The notes below the pieces were generated by a model. The model worked only from the letters and a program-made list of their open reading frames with translations. It did no database searches and had not been told where the DNA came from. Position numbers and translations under genes: made by a program. This document shows positions 8,956 through 17,826 of a stretch of 42,642 nucleotides of DNA, one piece after another (the first letter of the stretch is position 1; every line of letters starts with the position of its first letter). Source of the stretch: a virus; the IMG/VR virus record IMGVR_UViG_3300013104_000037, positions 1-42,642 of that record, one strand, 5' to 3'.

Positions 8956-10665
8956 TTAAAATGTGCCTAATTGTTTGAAAATATTGTAAACCTTATTTGC
9001 TATAGCGGTATTACCCAAGGTATTTGCGTGAACAGAATCTGTGGGGCTTAACCATAGTGATGGTGGAAATGTTCCTGCGGCCATCGCTACACTATCTTCA
9101 TAGGTAGGCGTCAGCCCTAAATCCTCTAGTGCTTCGGTGGAAAAATACCTGCGAAGATTAAAATATCTTAATCCAAATTCAGATAACATCAACCTTTCCA
9201 AATCTGCTCTTTCTGCTGGGGTACCGGTGTGTAACCCGATTATGATATAATCCTTAGTGCCATTAAATTCAATTAGAGCTTTATAATATTCCACGAGTTC
9301 CGCGATAGAAGTATAACCTCCATTTTGTCCCATAAAATAAACAGCAGCCTTGCTTTTTCTATAATTTCTGGATGCTTTAGTGTAGATTACTGATCCAGCG
9401 GGGACTGCTTTCGGTGCAGTTGCAGGAACATTTCTCTGCAGGTAGTATTTATTAGAATCAAAGGTTAAAGTACATTCAACCCCATCGACAATACATGGAT
9501 TAATGCTCTGCCCATCACCCTGAAGTAACGGACGTAAAACGTCATCCCCTGGCTTGGCTTTGGCACTTACTATATTGTTACCGATAGCAAGTAAATTTGC
9601 GACCTCGACTTTAGCTGTATTAGCAGGAAGATCAAACCCACCCGTTAAAATACCAGGAACTCCACCCTGTCTGAAGGATATAGTGGGAACAGTTTCCCCA
9701 CCAACACCACAATTGATAATTTTATATTGTGGGCCGACGAGCCCTTGCAAAATCTTAGGCCATGGCGTGACCCCCATAAATTCGTGCCCCTGAGTGAGGC
9801 TATCTCCGAAACATGGGACCAGAATACTATAATTGGAATCTAATACGGATCGCAGGTTTTCAAGTTCCAATTCAGTTTTCTTAAAAGTTCCTTCCAATGT
9901 GCCATCTTCGAGGATAGCAAAAAGAATCTTTTGTTCGCTATCCAGAATTGCATATAAATATCGAGAATTATCCAAGATAGGCGCGCTTGCAGATTCAAAT
10001 ACAACCCGTCCTCTATCATCGACACCTAGAACAATGCGACCATCAATGTCTAATATGCCATAAATGTATTTGGTGTTTTCTGTATTCGGAAACATCAGAT
10101 CGTATATCGGCGACTTGATTTTTGATATCAGTTCTTTCGATAATCCGGCCGCATCCAATTCATCATTCGCGTTAATTGTTAATAGAGGTGTCAAATCCTT
10201 ATCTACGACGCCCCATTTCGCATTAACATTATTTATAAATTTTAAATCTTGAGCTGCTTTCGTTGCATCATCAACTGCATCAATTTTCCCGAGGACTTCA
10301 GTTTGATCAATATTGAAATTTGCAACACCATAATGTAGCCCATTATCCAGGACTATACCTAATGCTCCAGTCACCTCCAAACCTAAAATAGGGAGAAGGC
10401 CTTTTTCTGCAAACCAGAACCTTGGCTCGCTTGCCGGACCAGGATTATCGGTAGGCTTTAAGATTCCAACAGGTTGTGCAGGCTTTTCTAAATTATATTC
10501 CAATTGACTGAATTTTTTTGATCCATTTCCAGCTTTCGTATTAACAAAATTGCCGAACCGAACATAAGCGATCTCGCCATCTAGTATAATAGGATCTTCC
10601 AGAAGCCACTCAGCTTCGGTTTGGATTAAATTTTTTACTCGAGCTTCTAATACAATAGGTGCCAT
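8956..10665 (-). CDS. Tail fibre with C-terminal SGNH/GDSL hydrolase domain
   Basis: A 569-residue protein. The N-terminal ~60 residues (TEAEWLLEDPIILDGEIAYV, then KAGNGSKKFSQLEY) match the small beta domain that opens many phage fibres and tropism proteins. A middle region repeats a strand motif twice (TKYIYGILDIDGRIVLGV and SRYLYAILDSEQKILFAI). The C-terminal domain from about residue 280 is an SGNH hydrolase: FGDSLTQG (Ser block), GVGGET (Gly block), GQNGG (Asn block) and DSVH near 543 (Asp/His block). The expected job is removal of acyl groups from a surface polysaccharide during adsorption. It overlaps nothing and is 2 bases from the next gene upstream. Confidence 0.85.
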   Translation of the reverse strand: MAPIVLEARVKNLIQTEAEWLLEDPIILDGEIAYVRFGNFVNTKAGNGSKKFSQLEYNLEKPAQPVGILKPTDNPGPASEPRFWFAEKGLLPILGLEVTGALGIVLDNGLHYGVANFNIDQTEVLGKIDAVDDATKAAQDLKFINNVNAKWGVVDKDLTPLLTINANDELDAAGLSKELISKIKSPIYDLMFPNTENTKYIYGILDIDGRIVLGVDDRGRVVFESASAPILDNSRYLYAILDSEQKILFAILEDGTLEGTFKKTELELENLRSVLDSNYSILVPCFGDSLTQGHEFMGVTPWPKILQGLVGPQYKIINCGVGGETVPTISFRQGGVPGILTGGFDLPANTAKVEVANLLAIGNNIVSAKAKPGDDVLRPLLQGDGQSINPCIVDGVECTLTFDSNKYYLQRNVPATAPKAVPAGSVIYTKASRNYRKSKAAVYFMGQNGGYTSIAELVEYYKALIEFNGTKDYIIIGLHTGTPAERADLERLMLSEFGLRYFNLRRYFSTEALEDLGLTPTYEDSVAMAAGTFPPSLWLSPTDSVHANTLGNTAIANKVYNIFKQLGTF

Positions 10666-10667
10666 AT

Positions 10668-12305
10668 TTATGAGATTGTTTGTTGAACTATATTTTTTGA
10701 TGGATTTGCAGGCGTTCCTGCAATTATTAAAATTGGTCCTGTATGAGGGGGTTCGAATGGAGATCCTGAAAAAGAGAAATCATCTTCAGCATCAGTCTCC
10801 AGATAATTTTGATTGTTAAATAAATATTGATATTCGAAAGATTGGGCGAATAAAAATTCCCTATCTGCCGGATTTGTCACTGAATCACTAGTGACTTCAA
10901 TTGGTAGAATTGTGTTTTTGATATACCTAAACTGGAGGTTAGATAAAAAGAAATCTTTATTAAACTTTATGAAAGCAGGATCATTAAAGCCCGTTGAGGC
11001 CTTGAACTTATCAGTTCCACTCTTACCGTAAACCTTGAATTCGCCATTTGTAACGCTATAACCCGACTGAAGGACGCGAGAGGCTTTACTTGAAGTTATT
11101 TCCAAAGAAGTTTGGCTTAGGCCAGTAAAACACCTAGAATCAAGCGAACCCCAGCTGCTCCAGTTTAAAAAATATCTCAGGTAACGCTGACCATCACGCC
11201 TGATGAAGTATTCCTGTTTTTCTGATATCCTGCTGCCAGAACTATCGATAATATAAACCTCGTAGCGTTCAAGTTGCTTGGTGCCATTGTAAACATTCCC
11301 CGCACTAACATTAAAGGCGAACTTCCGGTACTGTTCTAAATTAAAGGTAAGATAGCTTACTGAATCGCTGCTACCATCTGAAAAAGTGCGCTTAACCATA
11401 AGTTTTGCACCTGCTTTTGTAGACCTGGTATTAAAAAAATAAAGGAACTGCGGCTGTTCAATCCGGCTATATTGTGACTTTGGACCTTGTTTTAAGAAAC
11501 GATCTACAGACGAAGATCCCGCACTGATAAGGTTTACCAGGCTAACTGATGATTTAGCCTGAAAACTCAAGCCTCCATGTATGACATTAAACACGTTTGA
11601 TCTAGTGAGTTTTCTGACTGAAATCGCATCGCCAAAGCTTTCCGCATATTCAAAATAATATCTACGGGCTGTATTTTTGCACTCCAGTGCCGTGAGACCA
11701 GGTATCTCCAGGCCGTAAATATCAATCTCTGCAGTAATTTTCTGGTGGATCTTATCACCCAGTTCAGCAATGGCCAAGCCACCTGATCCGTTTTGGATAT
11801 CGAGATAGGTTTTGTATATTTCATCATAGCCGGTATGTTTACCGTTCTCGAGAAACAAGCGAAAAAATATACGGTAATTTGGTTTTACAATCTCAGGTTT
11901 TCCAGGAGTGGTATTATCCCCTCCGGAAACAAAATCAAACCCGATCGCCTTTTGTTTTGCAGTAAAAATTATTTTGTAGCCAGAAAAGGTAATGTCAAAA
12001 TCAGTGCTCAGTTGATGGTTTGATTGAAATGATCCAACTACATCGATCCCCGGCAAGGCAGCTCCATTGCCACAGATAAATTGGAAGCCGCTGTCGTCCG
12101 GCACTAAAGCGCTCACCATAGTAATGGTGTTATTTCCATACTTGATGACTATAGAAGTACCTGGAGCAGTAACGGTCCCAACATTAATGGAGTTAACCGC
12201 GTAAACCCCAACCTGCTGAAAGTAGTCTGCACACTGAAATTTTGCGGTGATGAAATCATTGCTGAAGGAGTGAAGCTGAGGCGCTGAGGCAAGGGTTACA
12301 CTCAT
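10668..12305 (-). CDS. Large tail/baseplate protein, unrecognised family
   Basis: A 545-residue protein starting MSVTLASAPQLHSF. The ATG at 12305 overlaps the preceding stop as ATGA, so I prefer it to an ORF start 5 codons earlier. The sequence is rich in aromatic residues and predicted strands (YFEYAESFGDAISVRKL, YLRYFLNWSSWGSLD) with no catalytic motif. It lies between a small tail gene and the SGNH fibre. A baseplate or fibre-base role is likely by position. I do not recognise a named family. Confidence 0.6.
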   Translation of the reverse strand: MSVTLASAPQLHSFSNDFITAKFQCADYFQQVGVYAVNSINVGTVTAPGTSIVIKYGNNTITMVSALVPDDSGFQFICGNGAALPGIDVVGSFQSNHQLSTDFDITFSGYKIIFTAKQKAIGFDFVSGGDNTTPGKPEIVKPNYRIFFRLFLENGKHTGYDEIYKTYLDIQNGSGGLAIAELGDKIHQKITAEIDIYGLEIPGLTALECKNTARRYYFEYAESFGDAISVRKLTRSNVFNVIHGGLSFQAKSSVSLVNLISAGSSSVDRFLKQGPKSQYSRIEQPQFLYFFNTRSTKAGAKLMVKRTFSDGSSDSVSYLTFNLEQYRKFAFNVSAGNVYNGTKQLERYEVYIIDSSGSRISEKQEYFIRRDGQRYLRYFLNWSSWGSLDSRCFTGLSQTSLEITSSKASRVLQSGYSVTNGEFKVYGKSGTDKFKASTGFNDPAFIKFNKDFFLSNLQFRYIKNTILPIEVTSDSVTNPADREFLFAQSFEYQYLFNNQNYLETDAEDDFSFSGSPFEPPHTGPILIIAGTPANPSKNIVQQTIS

Positions 12306-12778
12306 ATTCCGTCCTCCCAATCAGTTGGATTAACTTCGCCATCGTATGCCTTTGAGAAACCAAATTGCACAACCCAACCATAAAGCTGGTCGCCGGTAGG
12401 ACCAATGGCGCCACCACCTGCTTCCAAGCTGTCGCATCCAAAGAAACCTTCAGCATCTGCCAGCATCTTGTTGTAAATCTTATCAGCGATTTTTTTGCAT
12501 AGGCTTACACAAGCGGCTTTTGTTGAAACTTTTTTATCCAGGATAATATATGATCCCTCCCAAGATTCGGAGATATTATCAATTCCTCCAGCCTTATCGA
12601 TATCAGGTGTTAAAAACAGCATCAAAGGAAATTTGCATCCCTCTTTGAGTGCGGTCTGAAGGTCTTCGAAATCCAATTGAAAAAAAGCCCTTTCACGGAA
12701 ATCATCAGGATTGTGGTTAAGTTCCTTTAATTTCTCCGCATAAAGCTCGAAGCGATCGACAATAGCCTGTATTTCCAT
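12302..12778 (-). CDS. Small tail-region protein, function unknown
   Basis: A 158-residue acidic protein. It starts with a helical segment (MEIQAIVDRFELYAEKLKEL) and contains CKFPLMLFLTPDIDKAGGI and a glycine-rich loop (EAGGGAIGPTGDQLYGW). It is the first gene of a transcription unit: a putative late promoter at 12783-12820 places the transcript start at about this ATG, so the mRNA would be leaderless. It overlaps the next gene by ATGA. A tail-terminator or completion role is possible by size and position only. Confidence 0.6.
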   Translation of the reverse strand: MEIQAIVDRFELYAEKLKELNHNPDDFRERAFFQLDFEDLQTALKEGCKFPLMLFLTPDIDKAGGIDNISESWEGSYIILDKKVSTKAACVSLCKKIADKIYNKMLADAEGFFGCDSLEAGGGAIGPTGDQLYGWVVQFGFSKAYDGEVNPTDWEDGI

Positions 12779-12782
12779 AACA

Positions 12783-12820
12783 CGAATTACGGAATAAGAC
12801 TACGCCCAATAAACGACAGG
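12783..12820 (-). promoter_or_regulatory. Putative phage late promoter (copy 5)
   Basis: Minus strand: CCTGTCGTTTA, 17 bases, then CCGTAATTCGTGTTATG, where the last three bases are the start codon at 12778. The spacing from box 1 to ATG (42 bases) equals that of the copies at 17808 and 29535. TTTA-N19-GTAATTCG fits a Bacteroidota promoter geometry. Confidence 0.7.
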
Positions 12821-12824
12821 TAAA

Positions 12825-13652
12825 TTAGGCGATTGCGCTTTTTTGTGACTCCTTATAGGAGATACGCATTTCCTCCAGACCGTCTAAAACGAAATCAGCG
12901 TTTTCTAACCTGAGCACTCCAGTGGTTCCCCATTTCGGTCCGAGAAGTTCGCGGAACAAAGTAAATATAGTAGCCGGAGCAGTACCTTCTTTGGGTTCTT
13001 CAACATCAGCAGCCCCAACAGGAAAGGCCGTTGGGCGATAACTCATTTGCTGCGTCAGCGCGGAAGTAAACCAGGCGTATACCGCAAGTTTGATCCTGCT
13101 CTGTAAATTGGCTACGCTTTTAGCATGTTTTGAGATTATATTTTCATTGAAAGCTTCACGGATATCGCCTACTTTCTCAAGTGCCATGGGATCAGTTGAC
13201 TTTTGGCGGTACAGAATTGCTATCAATTCATTCAAAAATTGTTCATCCTTAAACTTTGTGTAATAATCCCATGCCTGATAGGCAAAGCACCACTCCCCAA
13301 AGTTCAATTCACTCAAGTGATCGGAAGGAGCGAAATATTCTTTTTTTCTAAGGTTTAGCTTAGGGAAAAAGTTTTTTACCGGAACAGAGACGTTCATAAT
13401 GAAATCGGTCAGGGTTACCAGACTGTGTTTGTCTTCATCTGGAAGATAATATAGGATATGATAATTTTCGGTCCCCATTAAAATGGTAAGCAGACTCATG
13501 GCCATAGTAAAGGGATCAGCTTTGCTGAAACCTCTTATCTCTACAATAGTCGCATACTGGTGTGCATCCAGTTCTTCCCATCGTGAGGGAATTTCTGCTG
13601 AGAAAGGAACTTCTTTATTGTCTTTTATGTAAGCGCCGGCTATAGGGATCAT
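12825..13652 (-). CDS. Late structural/assembly protein, function unknown
   Basis: A 275-residue mostly helical protein starting MIPIAGAYIKDNKEVPF, with SRWEELDAHQYATIVEI near the front and a proline-rich linker (RPTAFPVGAADVEEP) before a C-terminal domain. The ATG overlaps the upstream spanin stop as ATGA, showing translational coupling to the lysis cassette. Its length and its place before the tail genes would suit a tail assembly chaperone, but I saw no slippery site or known motif, so this is only a suggestion. Confidence 0.6.
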   Translation of the reverse strand: MIPIAGAYIKDNKEVPFSAEIPSRWEELDAHQYATIVEIRGFSKADPFTMAMSLLTILMGTENYHILYYLPDEDKHSLVTLTDFIMNVSVPVKNFFPKLNLRKKEYFAPSDHLSELNFGEWCFAYQAWDYYTKFKDEQFLNELIAILYRQKSTDPMALEKVGDIREAFNENIISKHAKSVANLQSRIKLAVYAWFTSALTQQMSYRPTAFPVGAADVEEPKEGTAPATIFTLFRELLGPKWGTTGVLRLENADFVLDGLEEMRISYKESQKSAIA

Positions 13653-14152
13653 GAATGGGATTTATAACGTAAAAATAGATAAATAGCCCCAATGATCAGG
13701 GCAAAAACTGACACTACGGTCAATACACCCATGAAGTTATATTTCTGGGTGATTGAAGATTTATTTTTTAAACTGCCTTCTGATTTATTGGAAGTTGTTT
13801 TCTTTAGATTAGTCTTTCCGGTTGAATCAGCAATTTTTTCGGACTTCAATACCGTATTAGCCTTTTTCTTCTGATGTCCCCGGATACTAATCTTTCTCGC
13901 CTTTCCCATGAACCCACTCAATGGATTGAACTCAACTTTGCCTGTATCCGGAGTAATATCAACCCAGTACTGGTTTTCTGAATCCTCAAAAGAAAACTGA
14001 TAAATAGTTTCTTTTTTATTCAGTTGAACCAAGGTTGAGCTGTCAAGCTTGCTGTCGATCCGCGTTTTAGTTTTTACAGCTTGAAGATCAACTGTTCTTT
14101 TACTGCAGGAAAGCAGTAAAAGAAAACTAATTAATATATGTATTGACCGCAT
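13649..14152 (-). CDS. Putative unimolecular spanin (u-spanin) lipoprotein
   Basis: A 167-residue protein with an N-terminal lipoprotein signal (HILISFLLLLSCSKR, Cys16) and a C-terminal transmembrane helix (MGVLTVVSVFALIIGAIYLF, about 141-160). The region between is charged and periplasmic. This two-anchor design, outer-membrane lipid at one end and inner-membrane helix at the other, is the hallmark of unimolecular spanins such as T1 gp11, which fuse the two membranes in the last step of lysis. The gene overlaps the 3' end of the CHAP endolysin by 26 bases and is coupled to the next gene by ATGA. There is no surface-export signal after the lipobox, which fits an inward-facing lipoprotein. Confidence 0.7.
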   Translation of the reverse strand: MRSIHILISFLLLLSCSKRTVDLQAVKTKTRIDSKLDSSTLVQLNKKETIYQFSFEDSENQYWVDITPDTGKVEFNPLSGFMGKARKISIRGHQKKKANTVLKSEKIADSTGKTNLKKTTSNKSEGSLKNKSSITQKYNFMGVLTVVSVFALIIGAIYLFLRYKSHS

Positions 14153-14657
14153 AGATTTGAGATTTTAAACGCCTTTTACGGTAAACTCCGTCGCCTTCGC
14201 GACTGCCAGCTTCATTGGTATTGCCTTCAACGGTGATGAGATAAGTCGATTTCCACTGATCAACAAAGCCGGTATGAGCGACTCTTTTTTTTGCGGGATA
14301 ATAGATGAAAAAAACATCTCCTGGGTTTGGATTTCTAATTGTTTTATTTGATAGAAATATGGTTGTTCCCTGTTCCATGAGCTGCACGCATCCACCAGAT
14401 CGCGCTTTTTTGACTCCATTCTGTCCAAGTGTCCAAGACACGAATGCAGCACACCAGGGATTACCAGGCTTAAGCCATACATATGTGAGATACTTTTCGA
14501 CATCAACGCCATCGTTCCGGCCAGTCCGCTCCCGCACACCAATAGCGGAGGTGTATGTCTTTTGAACGCCATCTCTTACGCTGATGCCAGATTGAGCAGA
14601 ACTATTGAGCCCACATAAAACAATAAAAGCGAGCAGGAAACTAAGGTTTTTTGCCAT
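14127..14657 (-). CDS. CHAP-domain endolysin with signal peptide
   Basis: A 176-residue cell-wall hydrolase. MAKNLSFLLAFIVLCGLNSS followed by AQSG is a Sec signal peptide, so export may not need a large holin hole. The CHAP domain shows Cys69 in NPWCAAFVSW, His128 in VAHTGFV and the EGNTN motif at 144-148, the usual Cys/His/Glu-Asn set of amidase/endopeptidases. It follows two small membrane-protein genes and precedes the spanin, forming a lysis cassette. Its start lies inside the 3' end of the 116-residue gene (82-base overlap in another frame), which is unusual but supported by the clear signal peptide. Confidence 0.85.
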   Translation of the reverse strand: MAKNLSFLLAFIVLCGLNSSAQSGISVRDGVQKTYTSAIGVRERTGRNDGVDVEKYLTYVWLKPGNPWCAAFVSWTLGQNGVKKARSGGCVQLMEQGTTIFLSNKTIRNPNPGDVFFIYYPAKKRVAHTGFVDQWKSTYLITVEGNTNEAGSREGDGVYRKRRLKSQIYAVNTYIN

Positions 14658-14926
14658 GGTGATAAGGATTTAAATTCGTTACTGAAGAAGTGTTTTAAGT
14701 AGGTTTTTTGGTCTGGCCAGAATACTCCAAATGCAAGCCATCCACAGGTGAAGCAAACTGCAGCTTTTACAAGGGAAAGGTTTATTGACTGAAGAACCCC
14801 GGCATCATAAGTACCGGCTGTGGGATCAATCCATCTCAGTACATACTGGGCGGCGAAGAAGAGCAACAGGTTAACAATAATCGCACTATACTCTTTTACT
14901 TTCTTGATAAGGTTTTTAGGTGTCAT
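14576..14926 (-). CDS. Three-helix membrane protein, holin candidate
   Basis: A 116-residue protein with three hydrophobic helices: about 13-30 (YSAIIVNLLLFFAAQYVL), 50-68 (SLVKAAVCFTCGWLAFGVF) and 94-112 (TLVSCSLLLFYVGSIVLL). Small size, several membrane helices and position immediately before an endolysin fit a class I-like holin or a holin partner. The ATG overlaps the preceding stop as ATGA. Sequence alone cannot tell holin from antiholin. Confidence 0.65.
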   Translation of the reverse strand: MTPKNLIKKVKEYSAIIVNLLLFFAAQYVLRWIDPTAGTYDAGVLQSINLSLVKAAVCFTCGWLAFGVFWPDQKTYLKHFFSNEFKSLSPWQKTLVSCSLLLFYVGSIVLLNLASA

Positions 14927-15162
14927 GATTTGCGTTTTATTTTAGAATGAACTTTTTCTACCAGCTCAATACACTTGAGGATAAGGGTAAGTGCGGCGAC
15001 CAGCATCCCGAAAACCACGCCAAGACTGGCGGCAATCTTCAAAGCATGTTCGTCAGTTACAAAGGACTGGACCGACAAGAGCAGGCCGCTGCCGAAACCA
15101 CCAGCCATCCCGATGGATGGCCGATCGGTTAAAAAAGTGAGAGCGTTTTTTAAATCTATCAT
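14923..15162 (-). CDS. Two-helix holin-like membrane protein
   Basis: A 79-residue protein with two hydrophobic segments (about 17-35, GMAGGFGSGLLLSVQSF, and 42-66, KIAASLGVVFGMLVAALTLILK) and a basic C-terminal tail (KVHSKIKRKS). This fits a class II holin topology. It is coupled to the connector gene upstream by ATGA. Its first residues (MIDLKNALTFL) resemble those of the 91-residue gene at 17491-17766 (MIALKNALTLI), which may reflect a shared translation-start sequence rather than common function. Confidence 0.65.
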   Translation of the reverse strand: MIDLKNALTFLTDRPSIGMAGGFGSGLLLSVQSFVTDEHALKIAASLGVVFGMLVAALTLILKCIELVEKVHSKIKRKS

Positions 15163-16142
15163 AGCGTGTAAATCCCTTTTTCGGGATCATTTGTTCTTTT
15201 GAATCTTCCTCTTTTCAATGGCTGAGGTTCGTAGCCTTCTATCGAATCAATATTGGCCAACAGAAATTGTAGACCATCCTGGATAAATTCATTACCATCT
15301 TTGGTGAGTTGTTCGGCAGCAGCCTGGATAGCGGTATTGTAAATAGCACTGTTATCCTTAATTGTTTCATAATTTGAGCTTAGGTTAACAGAGGCCATAC
15401 CATTATCGATTGTAATGATGCGTTCAACTGAAGCTTTTGCTATGGTAAGGAGGGCAATGCCGGGCTTCAAGTAAGATTCAACCAATTCGAGTGTTTTTCC
15501 GTCCAGGTTATCCATTCTGAGTATTTCCATAAAGGATTTCCCAAACAACGGGATAAGTATCTGATTCTCGATCCGGTACATGATCGGCACCATTACCTGG
15601 AATGCATAGCGGCTCCGGCGGATATTATACTGATCATCGAAATCAGCTGCAGTCTCGATCAAACATCTTTCAACCTTCGAAAATTCTTTAGAATTGATGT
15701 ATTCGGGGAAAATATCAGCGTTATTTTGCAAAAACTCGAGCAATTCTTCAATTGCGTCAAAACCTAACTCCAAAAGTGATTTCTCGACTTTATCTACCTG
15801 CCATTGAAAAGCGTTTTTAGTATTATCATTGCTTAGGATCTGGATTCCCGAGGCCCCAATTGTAACGCTCAGAACTGGCAATCCAATTAAATAACCAAGA
15901 TTAGATTCTATTTTCTGGCATAGTTCTATCGCTTCGCGAATTATGGGATCACTAATTGCAGCAGTATCTTTATTTGCAGCTTCATAAGCAGATGCAAAAG
16001 CATCGAATTGCTCCTTTCCGATCATAAATCTGATAAACTGGCGTTCCGCCGTGGAAAGGTAAGGTTTAAGCAACTCGATGTTTTGCGTCATACTTACAGG
16101 AACCTGGTCCTGTATCTCTTTAATTTTACTCACCAATTTCAT
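15159..16142 (-). CDS. Head-tail connector/adaptor, DUF6712-like
   Basis: A 327-residue protein. The opening MKLVSKIKEIQDQVPVS followed by a helical IELLKPYLSTAERQFIRFMIG is like the DUF6712 family of Bacteroidota phages, found beside portal genes. It starts one base inside the portal stop (TAATG) and ends coupled to the first holin-like gene. The likely job is joining head and tail below the portal. The family assignment is from memory of the pattern, not from a search. Confidence 0.65.
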   Translation of the reverse strand: MKLVSKIKEIQDQVPVSMTQNIELLKPYLSTAERQFIRFMIGKEQFDAFASAYEAANKDTAAISDPIIREAIELCQKIESNLGYLIGLPVLSVTIGASGIQILSNDNTKNAFQWQVDKVEKSLLELGFDAIEELLEFLQNNADIFPEYINSKEFSKVERCLIETAADFDDQYNIRRSRYAFQVMVPIMYRIENQILIPLFGKSFMEILRMDNLDGKTLELVESYLKPGIALLTIAKASVERIITIDNGMASVNLSSNYETIKDNSAIYNTAIQAAAEQLTKDGNEFIQDGLQFLLANIDSIEGYEPQPLKRGRFKRTNDPEKGIYTL

Positions 16143-17494
16143 TAGCTTACTACTTTTTTAGTGCCGGCACCTGTGTCAAGTGTTGTGAGGACCTGATCTT
16201 GCACCCCGATCTGAATTTCTGGATCGAAACCATTGTAAGCCTGGGCAAATTTGAAAATACCCATATTGATATCTCTATCAGCTTTCAATAAACTTCGCAT
16301 AAATAGACCGCTTTCGCGGATATTTGAGCCGCCATTGTTTGCGCCGCCGGTATAATCCCCACCGGTATTGCCCTGGCCAACAGTCGCCGGATTGATCAGC
16401 ATTGAGAAAAGTATTTCAGCATTACCCGCTGCAGCATCCGGGAGATACGCATCACTTCTCATTTTATCATCGATGGTTTTGATCACCCAACCACCTACTG
16501 GCTTACCGGTCTGTTTATCGGTTCTGAAAAATGATACAATGGCTTTTTGGGCATTTGTTGCACCGGTTAAATTATCAGTAATCTCATCGATCAGATCATC
16601 TACGATCTCATCCTGTTTTACCTGCTCAAGTGTCTTAAAGTTTGGATACAATTCTTCCAGGTATTCCATTGGAATCTGTACATCATATTTCAAACTCATC
16701 TGGTTTTTGAAAAGTGCCTTTTTATAAGTTGGAATTGATGTAACGATATCCAGCCATCCGCTTTCGCGTGAACTATCCCAGTAGGCGACGGGATAATAAT
16801 CATTTAAGACATCCGGCCAATATTGGGGCATGATGTACTTAAAATTGCTAGTATTTTTCTTGATCGCTTCTATCTGATCATAAAAGCGTATGCTATCAAT
16901 ATGTGGGTAAGTGGCTAATTCTTCATTTTTTGCATCCGGAAAATTACCACTTACAAATACATTGGGGATTTTACCATTTACGTAAGGCGCCAGTCGGCAA
17001 TGTGAAGCTTTGTGGTAATCAATGCCCCAAACTGCGGTTTTATTGCCATTCATCCTGATTTCTGGGAAATTGATCCCGAAATAAGCATAATCCTGCATTA
17101 AGCCAAGGCGAACCATATCAAAATTAGATCGGCGGGTAATTTCATCCCATTCAGGACATTTAACGAGCTGTACAACTTCTTGGCCGTTGTTTTCCATGTC
17201 GACAACTTTATAAGTCATCAATCTTTGTCCGTAGATATACTTTGTGAGCAATTGCAGTCCTGCACGGCCAACTGTACTTTTGCGCATGAGCTTTGCGACA
17301 ATTTTTGGGAAATCATTATTTGTGCCCCAGGGCACATACAGTTTTTTACCAGTTTCTTCTTCAGTGGATAAGGCTCCCTGTTGGTGAAGTGTTTTCGGGG
17401 ATTGTTCCCCAATACTTAGAAGTACTGGCCCGCCCGATCTGTAAGCATACATTGCAGAGCCAGTGCTGCTTCGTTTAATAATCGACTTACTCAT
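16142..17494 (-). CDS. Probable portal protein
   Basis: A 450-residue protein of the size and place of a portal, the dodecameric ring through which DNA is packaged. Features: a Gly/Ser-rich start, a long mixed alpha/beta body, and a C-terminal stretch of LINPATVGQGNTGG with a Gly/Asn-rich loop followed by a long helix (GLFMRSLLKADRDINMGIFK), which resembles the wing/stem region of Bacteroidota portal-like proteins. It overlaps the small Cys-rich gene by ATGA and the connector by one base. It is separated from the terminase genes by a cargo block. Confidence 0.65.
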   Translation of the reverse strand: MSKSIIKRSSTGSAMYAYRSGGPVLLSIGEQSPKTLHQQGALSTEEETGKKLYVPWGTNNDFPKIVAKLMRKSTVGRAGLQLLTKYIYGQRLMTYKVVDMENNGQEVVQLVKCPEWDEITRRSNFDMVRLGLMQDYAYFGINFPEIRMNGNKTAVWGIDYHKASHCRLAPYVNGKIPNVFVSGNFPDAKNEELATYPHIDSIRFYDQIEAIKKNTSNFKYIMPQYWPDVLNDYYPVAYWDSSRESGWLDIVTSIPTYKKALFKNQMSLKYDVQIPMEYLEELYPNFKTLEQVKQDEIVDDLIDEITDNLTGATNAQKAIVSFFRTDKQTGKPVGGWVIKTIDDKMRSDAYLPDAAAGNAEILFSMLINPATVGQGNTGGDYTGGANNGGSNIRESGLFMRSLLKADRDINMGIFKFAQAYNGFDPEIQIGVQDQVLTTLDTGAGTKKVVS

Positions 17495-17766
17495 ACCCAG
17501 TAAATTGGTTGTCCGTTAACTGTAAACATTAGCCTATTGTGGACCGCGTATTTTTTCCCAGTCTCCATATCCTTTATTCCGCACATTTCATGTACATTTT
17601 TACAGGTTGGAGGTAATCCGCAAGAACATGCTTTATCCAGGGAAATCAATTCACCTCCAGTTCCTTTGTCACGGTTACATTTCATAAAATCTATGGAGAA
17701 TGAACCGTAACCGTCCCTGAAATCGTGTTTTCTAATAAGCGTCAAAGCGTTTTTGAGAGCGATCAT
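17491..17766 (-). CDS. Small cysteine-rich phage protein
   Basis: A 91-residue protein starting MIALKNALTLIRKHDF. It has FMKCNRDKGTGGELI and six cysteines in all, most in ACSCGLPPTCKNVHEMCG, so it may bind a metal. The ORF can be extended to 17817, but ATG 17766 is preferred: a late promoter box at 17808 stands exactly 42 bases upstream, the same distance as at the starts at 29493 and 12778. It is coupled to the portal gene by ATGA. Genes with the 'C..KGTGGE' pattern occur in Bacteroidota phages; the function is not known to me. Confidence 0.7.
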   Translation of the reverse strand: MIALKNALTLIRKHDFRDGYGSFSIDFMKCNRDKGTGGELISLDKACSCGLPPTCKNVHEMCGIKDMETGKKYAVHNRLMFTVNGQPIYWV

Positions 17767-17770
17767 ACTA

Positions 17771-17808
17771 CGAATGTCGGAAGCTGTTGATCCTTGGTAA
17801 ACGACAGG
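17771..17808 (-). promoter_or_regulatory. Putative phage late promoter (copy 4)
   Basis: Minus strand: CCTGTCGTTTA, 17 bases, then CCGACATTCGTAGTATG ending in the start codon at 17766. The second block differs by a single base from the copy at 29498-29535. TTTA-N19-GACATTCG fits promoter spacing. It opens the portal-connector-lysis operon. Confidence 0.72.
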
Positions 17809-17826
17809 AAAAATCACACATTAAAT

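Noticed and set aside
15923-17412. Plus- and minus-strand frames overlapping the portal and connector genes
   Set aside because: They lack starts in sensible places and run antisense or in other frames across well-supported genes.
17767-17817. Longer start of the small Cys-rich gene
   Set aside because: It would place the conserved promoter box inside the coding region; ATG 17766 matches the 42-base rule of two other late starts.
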